Assembly: GCF_923868895.1 (NCBI RefSeq)
Contig: NZ_OV350343.1
Coordinates: 1,550,001-1,614,000 of the forward strand
DNA: 64,000 nucleotides
DNA from: Halomonas sp. TD01
GTDB taxonomy: Bacteria > Pseudomonadota > Gammaproteobacteria > Pseudomonadales > Halomonadaceae
Reading direction: 5' to 3'
In this document: positions 8,703 to 16,204 of the stretch, one piece after another
Layout of the letters: the number at the start of each line of letters is the position of its first letter
Position numbering within the stretch: position 1 is the stretch's first letter
The notes under the pieces: model-generated
What the model saw: only the letters and a program-made list of their open reading frames with translations
Database searches by the model: none
Told to the model about the DNA's origin: nothing
Translations under genes and position numbers: made by a program

Positions 8703-9113
8703 ATGAAAATCTTTTCTGCCCTATTTGCCGGTATGGTTCTTAGCAGCGTTGCTGCCACTGTGTTGGCGGCTGACAACCCGTTGAGCGTTCACGTGCTTAA
8801 TATTCAGAACGGCCAGCCATCTCCTGGCGTTGATGTGGAGCTTGAGCGCCATACCGATACGGGCTGGGAATTGCTGGCAACGGCAACTACCGACGATGCA
8901 GGCCGTGTATCAGCCCTTTATCCCGCTGGTGAAGCGTTCTTGCCAGGCACTTACCGTGTCACGTTTGAAACCGGTGAATGGTTTGAAGCGAATGACACCG
9001 CGACGTTTTTTCCCAATGTGCCAGTACCTTTCGTAGTGGAAGAGGCCGATCAGCACTACCACATACCGCTACTACTTAGCCCCTACGGCTACTCAACGTA
9101 CCGTGGGAATTAA
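8703..9113 (+). CDS. hiuH: Periplasmic 5-hydroxyisourate hydrolase (transthyretin-like)
   Basis: 136-residue transthyretin-related protein that hydrolyses 5-hydroxyisourate, the product of urate oxidation, to OHCU. A signal peptide (1-22, ending VLA) directs it to the periplasm, as in E. coli HiuH. Family marks are SVHVLN (His30) near the mature N-terminus and the C-terminal tail HYHIPLLLSPYGYSTYRGN, close to the canonical YRGS ending; here the last residue is Asn. The spacing before the ATG holds AAGGACG. It is probably co-transcribed with the GlcG-like gene under the divergent two-component system. No urate oxidase or OHCU decarboxylase is in the window, so a role in oxidative or metal stress, rather than a purine pathway, is possible. 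Confidence 0.9.
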   Translation: MKIFSALFAGMVLSSVAATVLAADNPLSVHVLNIQNGQPSPGVDVELERHTDTGWELLATATTDDAGRVSALYPAGEAFLPGTYRVTFETGEWFEANDTATFFPNVPVPFVVEEADQHYHIPLLLSPYGYSTYRGN

Positions 9114-9141
9114 GGTTACGGAGCAATCATTGATGAGTTGT

Positions 9142-9205
9142 TCTATTTATTAACCACTCTATTTATTAACCACGCTATTTCTTAACTGCTCTATTTATTA
9201 ATAAT
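9142..9205 (+). repeat. Four tandem 16-bp AT-rich repeats
   Basis: TCTATTTATTAACCAC occurs twice in perfect tandem (9142-9157, 9158-9173), followed by two degenerate copies (9174-9189, 9190-9205). The array fills most of the gap between hiuH and the small secreted protein at 9247. Confidence 0.8.
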
Positions 9206-9246
9206 CAATTTATTAGTTAACCAATTAAAACGAGTGAGAATGAATC

Positions 9247-9423
9247 ATGAAAGTAATTAATATCGTCGCTGCCATCGCTCTTGCACTGGTCTCTGGTGTT
9301 GCATTAGCGGAGCGCGGTTCGGGTGAAGATAATCAAATCGCTTACCCAGAATCAACGTCTCAGCAGCACAGCGGTGCTATTGGGCACAATGCCTTGGCTG
9401 ATCTGCCTGACCGAAATCGTTAA
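9247..9423 (+). CDS. Small secreted protein, paralogue of the gene at 9619-9795
   Basis: 58-residue product: an N-terminal signal peptide (1-21, ending GVALA) and a mature peptide of about 37 residues beginning ERGSGEDNQIAYPES and ending DLPDRNR. There is no cysteine and no recognised domain. The reality of the gene is supported by a second, convergent gene (9619-9795, minus strand) of exactly the same length. The second product shares the signal-peptide pattern and the sequence AERGSGE(D/E)NQIAYP(E/D)S, while the C-terminal halves differ. The gene stands downstream of the CusR/HprR-type regulator locus and hiuH. The function is not recognised; the pairing and context suggest a stress- or metal-related periplasmic peptide, which is inference. 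Confidence 0.75.
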   Translation: MKVINIVAAIALALVSGVALAERGSGEDNQIAYPESTSQQHSGAIGHNALADLPDRNR

Positions 9424-9560
9424 GCAGTTATGATATGGGCCGCTCTCGCGCGCGTTTAACGGAGGCTGTATGGCATTTCAGATGATTAATGATCGGAGCG
9501 TCGCCTATCGGCTTAACTAGACGGCGAAGCGCTCATATATCCCTCTTTCTGTCTATGACA

Positions 9561-9586
9561 AAGGGTGGACCAAAAGGCCCACCCTT
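9561..9586. terminator. Bidirectional hairpin between the paired small genes
   Basis: AAGGGTGGACC (9561-9571) pairs with GGCCCACCCTT (9576-9586) with one mismatch and a 4-base A loop, between convergent genes. Few T residues follow. Confidence 0.6.
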
Positions 9587-9618
9587 CGCTTACATTCCCC
9601 ACATCGGAACGCTACTGA

Positions 9619-9795
9619 TTACTTCGAATTCCTAATCGGTAATTCAGAAGTGCTGTACGTGCTTGCGTCGGTTTGGTGCTGCGCTGATGAGTCAGGGTAG
9701 GCGATTTGATTTTCTTCACCAGAGCCTCGTTCGGCAAGTGCTGCACCTGACAATAAAATAAGGGCGGCGGCTGCTACTGTATTGATTAACTTCAT
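9619..9795 (-). CDS. Small secreted protein, paralogue of the gene at 9247-9423
   Basis: 58-residue product with a signal peptide (1-21, ending SGAALA) and a mature peptide starting ERGSGEENQIAYPDSS, Gln/Ser/Thr-rich, ending PIRNSK. The ATG at 9795 has GTGAGG 8 bases upstream; an open frame extends to 9849 but those extra residues lack signal-peptide character. It faces its paralogue at 9247-9423 across a shared hairpin. A perfect inverted repeat (9921-9939) lies about 125 bases upstream and may be its operator. The mature N-terminal motif is the conserved part, which points to it as the functional segment. I do not recognise a named family. Confidence 0.78.
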   Translation of the reverse strand: MKLINTVAAAALILLSGAALAERGSGEENQIAYPDSSAQHQTDASTYSTSELPIRNSK

Positions 9796-9920
9796 AACTT
9801 TTAACCTCACGTTAAATAAAACGTCTCGAAATTTGCGATGACTGTTCATCGCTGTATGGACGACGAGTAAGATTGTAAGCAGGCTAACATAATTATAAAA
9901 TTGATTTAAAATACACGAAA

Positions 9921-9939
9921 CATTCTATTATTTAGAATG
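9921..9939. promoter_or_regulatory. Perfect inverted repeat upstream of the small secreted gene
   Basis: CATTCTA (9921-9927), TTATT, TAGAATG (9933-9939). It lies about 125 bases before the minus-strand ATG at 9795, in a very AT-rich stretch. It resembles the 8080-8097 operator in its outer CATT/AATG bases but not inside. Its role is inferred. Confidence 0.35.
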
Positions 9940-9962
9940 ATTCCGGGTGCTGGGGTTGGTCA

Positions 9963-10118
9963 CTAACGCAAAAAACGAGGTGTAGCGGATGAAAAGTTAC
10001 GTGGCACCGGTGAGGCCAAACGACTGCTTTGCGTTAGGTTTCGGGTGGTAGGAGGCAAATGGTCGCGAATGGGGCAATGCACTTGCCAAGTAAGACCGAG
10101 AGGCACTTACTTGGCAAG
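9963..10118. other. Structured gap between the small secreted gene and the M48 gene
   Basis: The gap 9796-10167 has no reading frame I support. It contains CTAACGCAAA (9963-9972) facing its exact complement TTTGCGTTAG (10028-10037) across 55 bases. It also has a perfect 13-bp inverted repeat, CTTGCCAAGTAAG (10082-10094) and CTTACTTGGCAAG (10106-10118). The second may end the minus-strand M48 transcript, although no T-run follows. The first could fold a short RNA. Confidence 0.45.
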
Positions 10119-10167
10119 GCAGTGATATATATGTGGTGAAGTAACGCGGTGAAGTAGTACGTTGCGC

Positions 10168-10929
10168 TTAGTTTAGCGTAGCTTCAAGGCGTTCGGCGCG
10201 CTCACCCGGAGCGGGGTGGCTGGAGAAGAAGCTGCTGCTGTTGCCATATTTGGCTTCCAATTTGCGTAGCGCAGTCACAGAGGCTTCTGCATTCAGGTTG
10301 TACTGCTGCATTAGCTCGATGGCGTAGTCATCAGCTTCATTTTCTTGACGTTGAGAGAACTGGGCATTCACCAGCTTCTCACCCAGCTCGCCTAGCTCAG
10401 AGCTTGAGAGTGCGGCGGCAGTGGTGCTTCCGCTGGCAGCGGCGGCTTCACGTGCGGCAGATGCTGCGTAAGCAACTTGAAAAGCACGCTTGGAGTGCCC
10501 CAGTGCCACGTGACCAATCTCATGAGCGATGACGTAACGCACTTCATCATCTGTCATTTCGTCCATTAGACCGGTGTGCAGTCGGATAGAGCCGTTGGGT
10601 ACCGCAAAAGCGTTGATGTCGTCCAACTGATAGACATTGTACTCAAGGTCGTGTCCGTCGATATTTTCCCAGCCTTGGGTCAGATTTGCCAAACGCTCGG
10701 CATACTGGCTGTCACTGGCGACAAGCTGGTTCTCGGCATCAAGTTGGGCAATCGTCTGGTCGCCGAGTTGTTGCATCTGCTCGTCACTCATGGTGGCAGC
10801 GCCTGCCAAACCGGTGCCAGCGGAGATCATGCCGCCTATATCTGTACCTGATTGACAGCCGCTGAGAGTCAGTGCGGTGGCTAAACCTAAAATGCAGAAT
10901 GTAGAGCGTACTAAGGGCGTTGTTTGCAT
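10168..10929 (-). CDS. M48-family zinc metalloprotease, lipoprotein
   Basis: 253-residue periplasmic lipoprotein protease. The signal peptide ends in lipobox LSGC with Cys25 as the lipid-modified residue. The zinc site HEIGH is at 136-140 and the downstream QENEADDYAIELM segment holds the third ligand, probably Glu196. An Ala/Ser-rich stretch (153-178) lies between them. It resembles E. coli LoiP/YggG and the M48 domain of BepA, which take part in outer-membrane protein quality control. It stands alone; the promoter lies in the 246-base gap shared with the divergent metY gene. LoiP-like is the closest description; true orthology is not shown. Confidence 0.9.
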   Translation of the reverse strand: MQTTPLVRSTFCILGLATALTLSGCQSGTDIGGMISAGTGLAGAATMSDEQMQQLGDQTIAQLDAENQLVASDSQYAERLANLTQGWENIDGHDLEYNVYQLDDINAFAVPNGSIRLHTGLMDEMTDDEVRYVIAHEIGHVALGHSKRAFQVAYAASAAREAAAASGSTTAAALSSSELGELGEKLVNAQFSQRQENEADDYAIELMQQYNLNAEASVTALRKLEAKYGNSSSFFSSHPAPGERAERLEATLN

Positions 10930-11175
10930 CGCCAGTTCCTTTGTCGATAAATAATAGACGTTGTGAATTCAACATGGCGCTTATAAAAGCGCGCTAATTA
11001 TACTGTATATCGGTATGCAGCTCTATGCTTCAAACAACGTATGGGGGCTGTCTTCATGAACAAGTGCAACATTTGGCACATCAAGTTTATCTACCCCGAC
11101 TAAACGACGTTGGCCTTCAGAGTGGTGCTTGTTTAGGATCAAGGATGATCCTTCATCAACTAGCGAGCCGTTCTT

Positions 11176-12450
11176 ATGAAGCCTGAAACCATTGCCCTTC
11201 ACCATGGCTATGCACCTGATTCACAAAACGCAGTTGCCGTGCCGATCCATCAGACCACGTCGTTTTCATTTGATAACGCCCAACACGCGGCGGATCTGTT
11301 TGATCTGAAAGTGGAAGGGAATATTTACTCGCGCATTATGAATCCAACGTGCGCCGTGCTGGAGCAGCGGGTGGCCGCGCTAGAAGGCGGCATTGCGGGG
11401 TTGGCGGTGGCGTCTGGCATGGCGGCGATTACCTATGCGATCCAAACCATCGCTGAAGCGGGCGATAATATCGTTTCGATTAGCGAGCTGTATGGCGGCA
11501 CTTACAACTTGTTTGCCCACACCTTACCCCGCCAAGGCATTCAGGTGCGGTTCGCCGATAAAGATGATATCGACGGCCTTGAAGCGCTGATTGACGAGCG
11601 CACCAAAGCGGTTTTTTGCGAGAGCATCGGTAATCCATCGGGTGGCGTAGTAGACCTGCAAAAACTGGCTGAAGCGGCGCACCGCCATGGTGTGCCGGTG
11701 ATTGTTGATAACACCACTGCAACGCCGTTCTTGTGTCGGCCCATTGAGCATGGGGCGGATATTGTCGTTCACTCGGCCACTAAATATATCGGTGGCCATG
11801 GCACCACGGTAGGCGGTGTGATTGTTGATTCAGGCAAATTCCCTTGGGCGGAAAATGCTAGCCGTTTCTCCCTGCTCAACGAGCCAGATATCTCCTATCA
11901 CGGCGTTAGTTATACCCGCGATGTGGGCGAAGCCGCTTTTATTGCCCGTGCCCGCGTTGTGCCGCTACGCAATATGGGAGCAGCGCTTTCGGCCCAAGCG
12001 GCCTGGAATCTGCTGCAGGGCCTGGAAACGCTGTCACTGCGTATTGAGCGTATTTGTGCCAACGCGTTGGCCGTTGCAAAGCATCTGGAAAGCCATCCGC
12101 TGGTCACCTGGGTGCATTATGCAGGCTTGGAAAATCATCCCGACCATGCGTTGGCCAAGCGTTATATGAACGGCCATGCCTCGGGGATTCTTAGCTTTGG
12201 TATTGAAGGGGGGCAGGCCGCTGGTGAGCGCTTCTACGATGCCCTGGCGCTGATTCTGCGTTTGGTTAATATCGGCGATGCCAAGAGCTGTTCCTCGATT
12301 CCTGCATCCACCACCCATCGCCAGTTAAATGAGCAGGAGTTAAAGGCTGCAGGCGTTACACCGGATATGGTGCGTCTGTCGATTGGTATTGAGCATATCG
12401 ACGATCTGCTAGCAGATATTGATCAAGCGCTAGCGGCTTCTCAAGGGTAG
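11176..12450 (+). CDS. metY: O-acetylhomoserine sulfhydrylase (PLP enzyme)
   Basis: 424-residue Cys/Met metabolism PLP enzyme that makes homocysteine from O-acetylhomoserine and sulfide. Clear marks: TIALHHGYAPD at the N-terminus, YSRIMNPT near 51-58, SELYGGTYNLF, VDNTTATPFLCRP, and the PLP lysine Lys203 in HSATKYIGGHGTT. The length and the insertion around ENASRFSLLNEPD mark it as the MetY/OAH group rather than the shorter MetB/MetC group. The ribosome binding site is weak. It is a single gene, with a perfect 10-bp hairpin just after the stop. No recognised SAM riboswitch or MetJ site was found in the 246-base leader, though a short hairpin (11136-11151) lies 25 bases before the ATG. Confidence 0.93.
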   Translation: MKPETIALHHGYAPDSQNAVAVPIHQTTSFSFDNAQHAADLFDLKVEGNIYSRIMNPTCAVLEQRVAALEGGIAGLAVASGMAAITYAIQTIAEAGDNIVSISELYGGTYNLFAHTLPRQGIQVRFADKDDIDGLEALIDERTKAVFCESIGNPSGGVVDLQKLAEAAHRHGVPVIVDNTTATPFLCRPIEHGADIVVHSATKYIGGHGTTVGGVIVDSGKFPWAENASRFSLLNEPDISYHGVSYTRDVGEAAFIARARVVPLRNMGAALSAQAAWNLLQGLETLSLRIERICANALAVAKHLESHPLVTWVHYAGLENHPDHALAKRYMNGHASGILSFGIEGGQAAGERFYDALALILRLVNIGDAKSCSSIPASTTHRQLNEQELKAAGVTPDMVRLSIGIEHIDDLLADIDQALAASQG

Positions 12451-12485
12451 AGCGCCTCTATCTCAGATGCTGTTCGCATTTTCTC

Positions 12486-12515
12486 TAACGCTAGGTGCTG
12501 AGGTGCCTAGCGTTA
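12486..12515. terminator. Perfect hairpin terminator between metY and the convergent regulator gene
   Basis: TAACGCTAGG (12486-12495), 10-base loop, CCTAGCGTTA (12506-12515). It can serve both converging genes; T-runs are weak. Confidence 0.65.
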
Positions 12516-12546
12516 TTACGTTTGTATTAGCTCTGATACGCGAACA

Positions 12547-13608
12547 TTAGTTCTGAATAGATAGGCTCATTGAGCCAGCCAGAATCACCGCGATCAATTC
12601 CGCCTGCCGCCGGGTATCGGTTTTTTGGAACAGGTTGCGCAGATGAAAGGCCACCGTTGTCACAGAAATGCCCAACAGCTCGGCAATATCTTCCTTGCGT
12701 TGCCCTTCGGCCAAATGCATGGCGATAGTCGTCTCGGTTGGGGTAAAACCGAATAGCTCGGCAAGCAATGTTTCCGGTAGCTGAACGCGCTGGTTTGGGT
12801 CGATCAGCATAACGGCCACCGCGGGGCTATCAGCGTTAGGCGCGCCGTTGGCGAGTGAGCAGATAAACAGCATCAGGTCGCTGTGCCCGCCCAGGCGGGG
12901 AAGGCGCAGGCAGTCAGTGCTTTCAGCGCTAAGTCGATTGGCGGCTAAGCTTCTGCGCACCGCTTTATGTAGCTGCTGGCTGGACGTGTCGCTAATGTCT
13001 TCCAGGCTAGGAACGCCCCTTAATGGCGGCTTATCGAGGTTTAGCCTTAAGGCCGCTCGGTTGGTCAACAGTGGCTGGCCGTGGTTATCCAACAGCACCA
13101 CACCGGCGGCCATCAGGTCGAGTGCGCTCTTGGCTGCGGCAAAGGCGTGTTCACTGATTTCACTGCGTAAATGGTGAATGCCTTGGCGCAGATGGTCGAG
13201 TTCCCGTGTGCTTTTGGCGCGCATGCGGCTAACCTGGCGCAGGCGTGCTTCTAGTGTGGCTAGCAACAGGTCGTAGTCAATCGGCTTAACCAGATAATCG
13301 TCGGCACCCAAACGTTTGCCTTCGATAATGTCAAAGCGGTCTGAAAGTGCGGTCAGGAAGATAAACGGTGTGTCCGCAAGCTCTGGAAAGCCATTGCGCA
13401 CCTGCTCTAGTAAGGCATAGCCGTTTAGGCGCGGCATGGTGATATCGCACAGAATCACATCTGGCATCGACTTCAAGTGTGCCAGCGCCTCCTCTCCATC
13501 GCTGGCTTCCACTACGCGGTAGCCCGCCTCGCGCAGCTCGTCGCATAAATCTCGGCGCAATTCTTGATGATCTTCAGCGCATAGCACTAAAGGCGGGCGT
13601 TCATTCAT
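12547..13608 (-). CDS. Response regulator, receiver-PAS-like-LuxR HTH
   Basis: 353-residue regulator. The receiver domain (1-125) has phosphoacceptor Asp55 in VILCDITMPR and the lysine in DDYLVKPIDYD. A helical linker (130-160) leads to a PAS-like middle region (about 160-280). The C-terminal LuxR-type helix-turn-helix reads LFGFTPTETTIAMHLAEG and SVTTVAFHLRNLFQKTDT. It is thus a DNA-binding output partner for the kinase directly upstream, whose stop overlaps this start. The extra PAS-like sensing region is unusual for a response regulator. Target genes are unknown. The adjacent molybdopterin-domain gene is the natural candidate for a shared function. Confidence 0.88.
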   Translation of the reverse strand: MNERPPLVLCAEDHQELRRDLCDELREAGYRVVEASDGEEALAHLKSMPDVILCDITMPRLNGYALLEQVRNGFPELADTPFIFLTALSDRFDIIEGKRLGADDYLVKPIDYDLLLATLEARLRQVSRMRAKSTRELDHLRQGIHHLRSEISEHAFAAAKSALDLMAAGVVLLDNHGQPLLTNRAALRLNLDKPPLRGVPSLEDISDTSSQQLHKAVRRSLAANRLSAESTDCLRLPRLGGHSDLMLFICSLANGAPNADSPAVAVMLIDPNQRVQLPETLLAELFGFTPTETTIAMHLAEGQRKEDIAELLGISVTTVAFHLRNLFQKTDTRRQAELIAVILAGSMSLSIQN

Positions 13609-15407
13609 TATGTTGATTCCTTACCACCCGCCTGCGTTTGAGTGGCGTGTTGGCCTGCTTGAGGGGCTTGGGGCAGGATGAGCTGGAAGGTAGTTGCTTC
13701 AGGAGTTGAGCTGAGCAATACCAGCTCACCGTGCTGAAGTTGGGCCAGCGTGCGGGCAATGTTGAGTCCTAGTCCAAGTCCCTGCTGGCCGGCGCTGTTA
13801 GCACCGCGATAGAAACGTTCAAAGATATGCAACTGCTCGACGTCGGGTATGACATCCCCCTGATTACTGATGCGACAGTAAGCCCAGTGTGCATCATGTG
13901 ATAGCTCGACAGTGATAGGGCTTCCCTGACGAGAATATTTGCGGGCGTTGGTCAGCAGGTTATCAATAATGTGCTCGGTTAGTGCTTTATCGCAGCTTAT
14001 CTGCAACGTTTTCAATTCTGGCGGAATCACCACGTTAATTAGCAGCCGAGTATTGCCGGGCACTTCCTGATGTAAGAGGCACGCCTTTCTGACCAGTTTA
14101 ATCATGTCGTGGGGCTGCTGATGGCTGCTTACCTGCCCCGCGTCTAGCTGTGCGGTCAGCAGCGAGGCATCAACCAGTTCAGTCATATGAGCGACGGTAT
14201 CGCGCAGACGCTGATAGCGGGCAGCACGCTCTTCTGCCGAGTAGCCCGAGTGGCGGCGCATCAAGCGCTGCAGGCCTGAATCAATCACCGCCAGAGAGGT
14301 GCGGAACTGGTGGGACACCATGGCGGCGAAACTACGGTAGAAATCACTTATGCCTCGCTCACGCTCCAGGGCGTTTTCCAAGGCAATGGCCGCTTTTTTA
14401 TAGGGTGTTATATCAGCAAGGCGCATGACGTGCCCACCGGATTGCGTTCTGCGCAACGTCAACTGTCGCCACTCGCCGCCAGCCAGTTCGATATCGCACT
14501 GTGCGCTGGCTTGGTGAGGGGGGAGTGCTGCCGACGTGCTAACGCAGGTTTGGTAGAGTCTCGTTACAACATCATGCAAGGGAGTGCCGGGTGAGAAGAT
14601 GCGTTCTGTCTCGGGGAGTAGCTGCGCTAAACGCGCGTTGATTAACTGTAACTGTCCATTGGCATCAAAGGCCGCAAAACCATCAGGCGCTGTGTTAATT
14701 GAATCTGCCAGCCTGCGCCGCTGATCTTCCAAGTCCTGGGTGCGTGCGCTGACAACGTCTTCCAGGTGATCAAGGTGCTGGGTAAGCGCTTCCTGTGCCT
14801 GCCGGCGTTTGCTAAGCGCCCATAGCAATAGCAGGGCTAACAGTAGGCCAGTGACCAGGATGCCCACGGCCGAGTAAATCACCTGCATTAGGCTATCGCG
14901 ATAGTCGTCGAGCCGCTCACCGGTAGCTTCCCACTCCTCCGTCATGATCGCATTCGCCATGCGGTTTAATGTGGCCAGCAGTGGCTGAATGTTGCGGTAC
15001 ATGTCGTCCGAGGTTAACTCGTCCAGCAAGAACAGTGGCAACAACCTGTCAATCTGCGCTAACTGCTCAAGGGTGTTATCCAGTAGCGGTTCAAACCCTA
15101 AGGCTTGAATATAACGACGCTGTGGACCTTGATCCATTAGGGTTAGACGGCTGAAGAGCACATCAAGGTGTTGTTCTGGCTGAGCATCAGTGTGCCCCAT
15201 GGCATGGCGATGTGCCGCTTCCTGTAGACGATGGCTTGCTAACTGGGCTTGGGTGATGACCCACAGCATGTTCTCATCAACGTTGCTGCGCATATTTTTC
15301 TCGACCCCAGAAAGACGCAGCAGAGAGAAAAATAAAAGAATGATGAACAGGCCAATGGCTACTAGCGGCAACCAGTAAATACGTGCACGAGAAGGAAAAC
15401 GGATCAT
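13608..15407 (-). CDS. Membrane sensor histidine kinase with PAS domain
   Basis: 599-residue kinase with membrane segments at about 11-33 and 178-200 enclosing a periplasmic helical region of roughly 145 residues. A coiled coil and a PAS domain (about 235-340) follow, then the phosphoacceptor histidine in MVSHQFRTSLAVI and the catalytic domain with GLGLGLNIARTLAQL. Start at 15407 is chosen because its ATGA overlaps the stop of the molybdopterin-domain gene; an open frame continues to 15500 inside that gene and is spurious. The three genes (15934 to 12547) overlap pairwise and form one operon. The N-terminal region could sense the exported molybdopterin-type protein, in the manner of periplasmic accessory sensors; this is inference. 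Confidence 0.9.
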   Translation of the reverse strand: MIRFPSRARIYWLPLVAIGLFIILLFFSLLRLSGVEKNMRSNVDENMLWVITQAQLASHRLQEAAHRHAMGHTDAQPEQHLDVLFSRLTLMDQGPQRRYIQALGFEPLLDNTLEQLAQIDRLLPLFLLDELTSDDMYRNIQPLLATLNRMANAIMTEEWEATGERLDDYRDSLMQVIYSAVGILVTGLLLALLLLWALSKRRQAQEALTQHLDHLEDVVSARTQDLEDQRRRLADSINTAPDGFAAFDANGQLQLINARLAQLLPETERIFSPGTPLHDVVTRLYQTCVSTSAALPPHQASAQCDIELAGGEWRQLTLRRTQSGGHVMRLADITPYKKAAIALENALERERGISDFYRSFAAMVSHQFRTSLAVIDSGLQRLMRRHSGYSAEERAARYQRLRDTVAHMTELVDASLLTAQLDAGQVSSHQQPHDMIKLVRKACLLHQEVPGNTRLLINVVIPPELKTLQISCDKALTEHIIDNLLTNARKYSRQGSPITVELSHDAHWAYCRISNQGDVIPDVEQLHIFERFYRGANSAGQQGLGLGLNIARTLAQLQHGELVLLSSTPEATTFQLILPQAPQAGQHATQTQAGGKEST

Positions 15408-15934
15408 TCCACGGTTAGCCCGGTAAGTTGCCACACCCAGCGGTAGTCGTAGCGAATATCTTGCAGCTCTGTGTGATCGCTGCGGGGGTAAACAATCCAA
15501 AGCGGCCCTTTATCACGTGGCGTTAGGGCCTCGCCATCCATATGGGTCGCTATTAGCACATCGTATTGATAAAAGTCGTCAAGCGGGATAGCAACGATGT
15601 AGTCATTCAGCGCTGTAGCAATGACCTGTTTACCGTCGGCACCTACCCATTCCAACAGGTCACGCAGTAAAAAACCTTCAAAGTGATTAACGCCATCGGT
15701 GACAGACGTCTCAGTGGCCAAGGTATGAGTTTCGAGGTGGCTAAGCATTCGTGCATCAAACTGCGCACTATCGCCCGCATTGGTGTGACTGATGCTGCCA
15801 CCAATCGCCAGAATGATAGGTTCCGAAGGCTCTGGTAATGGGCGTTCACCGAGTTGTACAGGGCTATCCGCAAGCAATTGGGTGGAAAAACCAGCGGTGG
15901 CAAACAAGCTAAACAAAAGGTGAACTAATGGCAT
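15404..15934 (-). CDS. Exported molybdopterin-dependent oxidoreductase-like domain protein
   Basis: About 176 residues with a signal peptide (MPLVHLLFSLFATAGFSTQLLA) and a single domain like the molybdopterin-binding (SUOX/YedY-fold) family. Recognisable segments are HFEGFLLRDLLEWVG, ALNDYIVAIPLDDFY, LIATHMDGEAL and the ending GPLWIVYPRSD and DYRWVWQL. The cysteine that binds Mo in full enzymes is not visible; the short form resembles stand-alone ligand-binding versions found beside kinases. The open frame reaches 16084, but I favour Met at 15934 because it begins a good signal peptide. The stop overlaps the kinase ATG. It is likely to supply the periplasmic signal to the kinase; it could instead be a regulated enzyme fragment. 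Confidence 0.75.
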   Translation of the reverse strand: MPLVHLLFSLFATAGFSTQLLADSPVQLGERPLPEPSEPIILAIGGSISHTNAGDSAQFDARMLSHLETHTLATETSVTDGVNHFEGFLLRDLLEWVGADGKQVIATALNDYIVAIPLDDFYQYDVLIATHMDGEALTPRDKGPLWIVYPRSDHTELQDIRYDYRWVWQLTGLTVE

Positions 15935-16204
15935 GTCATTGTTCGCTATTGTTTGGTTGAGAGTGCGAGGTAGATATCCGCCTGATGGAATCACTCTAGC
16001 AAAGAGTTTCCCTTGATAACATCTCGTTAACACGACATGTTTACCAATACCTATCCGTTTAAACGGGGCTGAACTGCTAAGCATGCCTTAACGTTAGATA
16101 ACATTTTAAGTCTGTCGATGCTGTTAGCGCGAGCAACGATACAGGCGCTTTCCCTCCGAGTGTGATCGAAATAACTAACAAAACCTATCAAAGAGGAAAC
16201 TGTC

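Noticed and set aside
9963..10037. Possible integron attC site (GTTAGG-like core with inverted repeat)
   Set aside because: The left core does not match RYYYAAC, the inner boxes are absent, and no integrase or cassette is near.
11003..11020. LexA-box-like CTGTATATCGGTATGCAG between the M48 gene and metY
   Set aside because: The CTG and CAG are 12 bases apart, not 10 as in LexA sites, and neither neighbour is an SOS gene.
11041..11175. SAM riboswitch in the metY leader
   Set aside because: No recognisable SAM-I, SAM-II or SAH core; only a short 6-bp hairpin (11136-11151) is present.
11023..11205. 60-codon minus-strand ORF over the metY start
   Set aside because: It overlaps the conserved metY N-terminus and has no family features.
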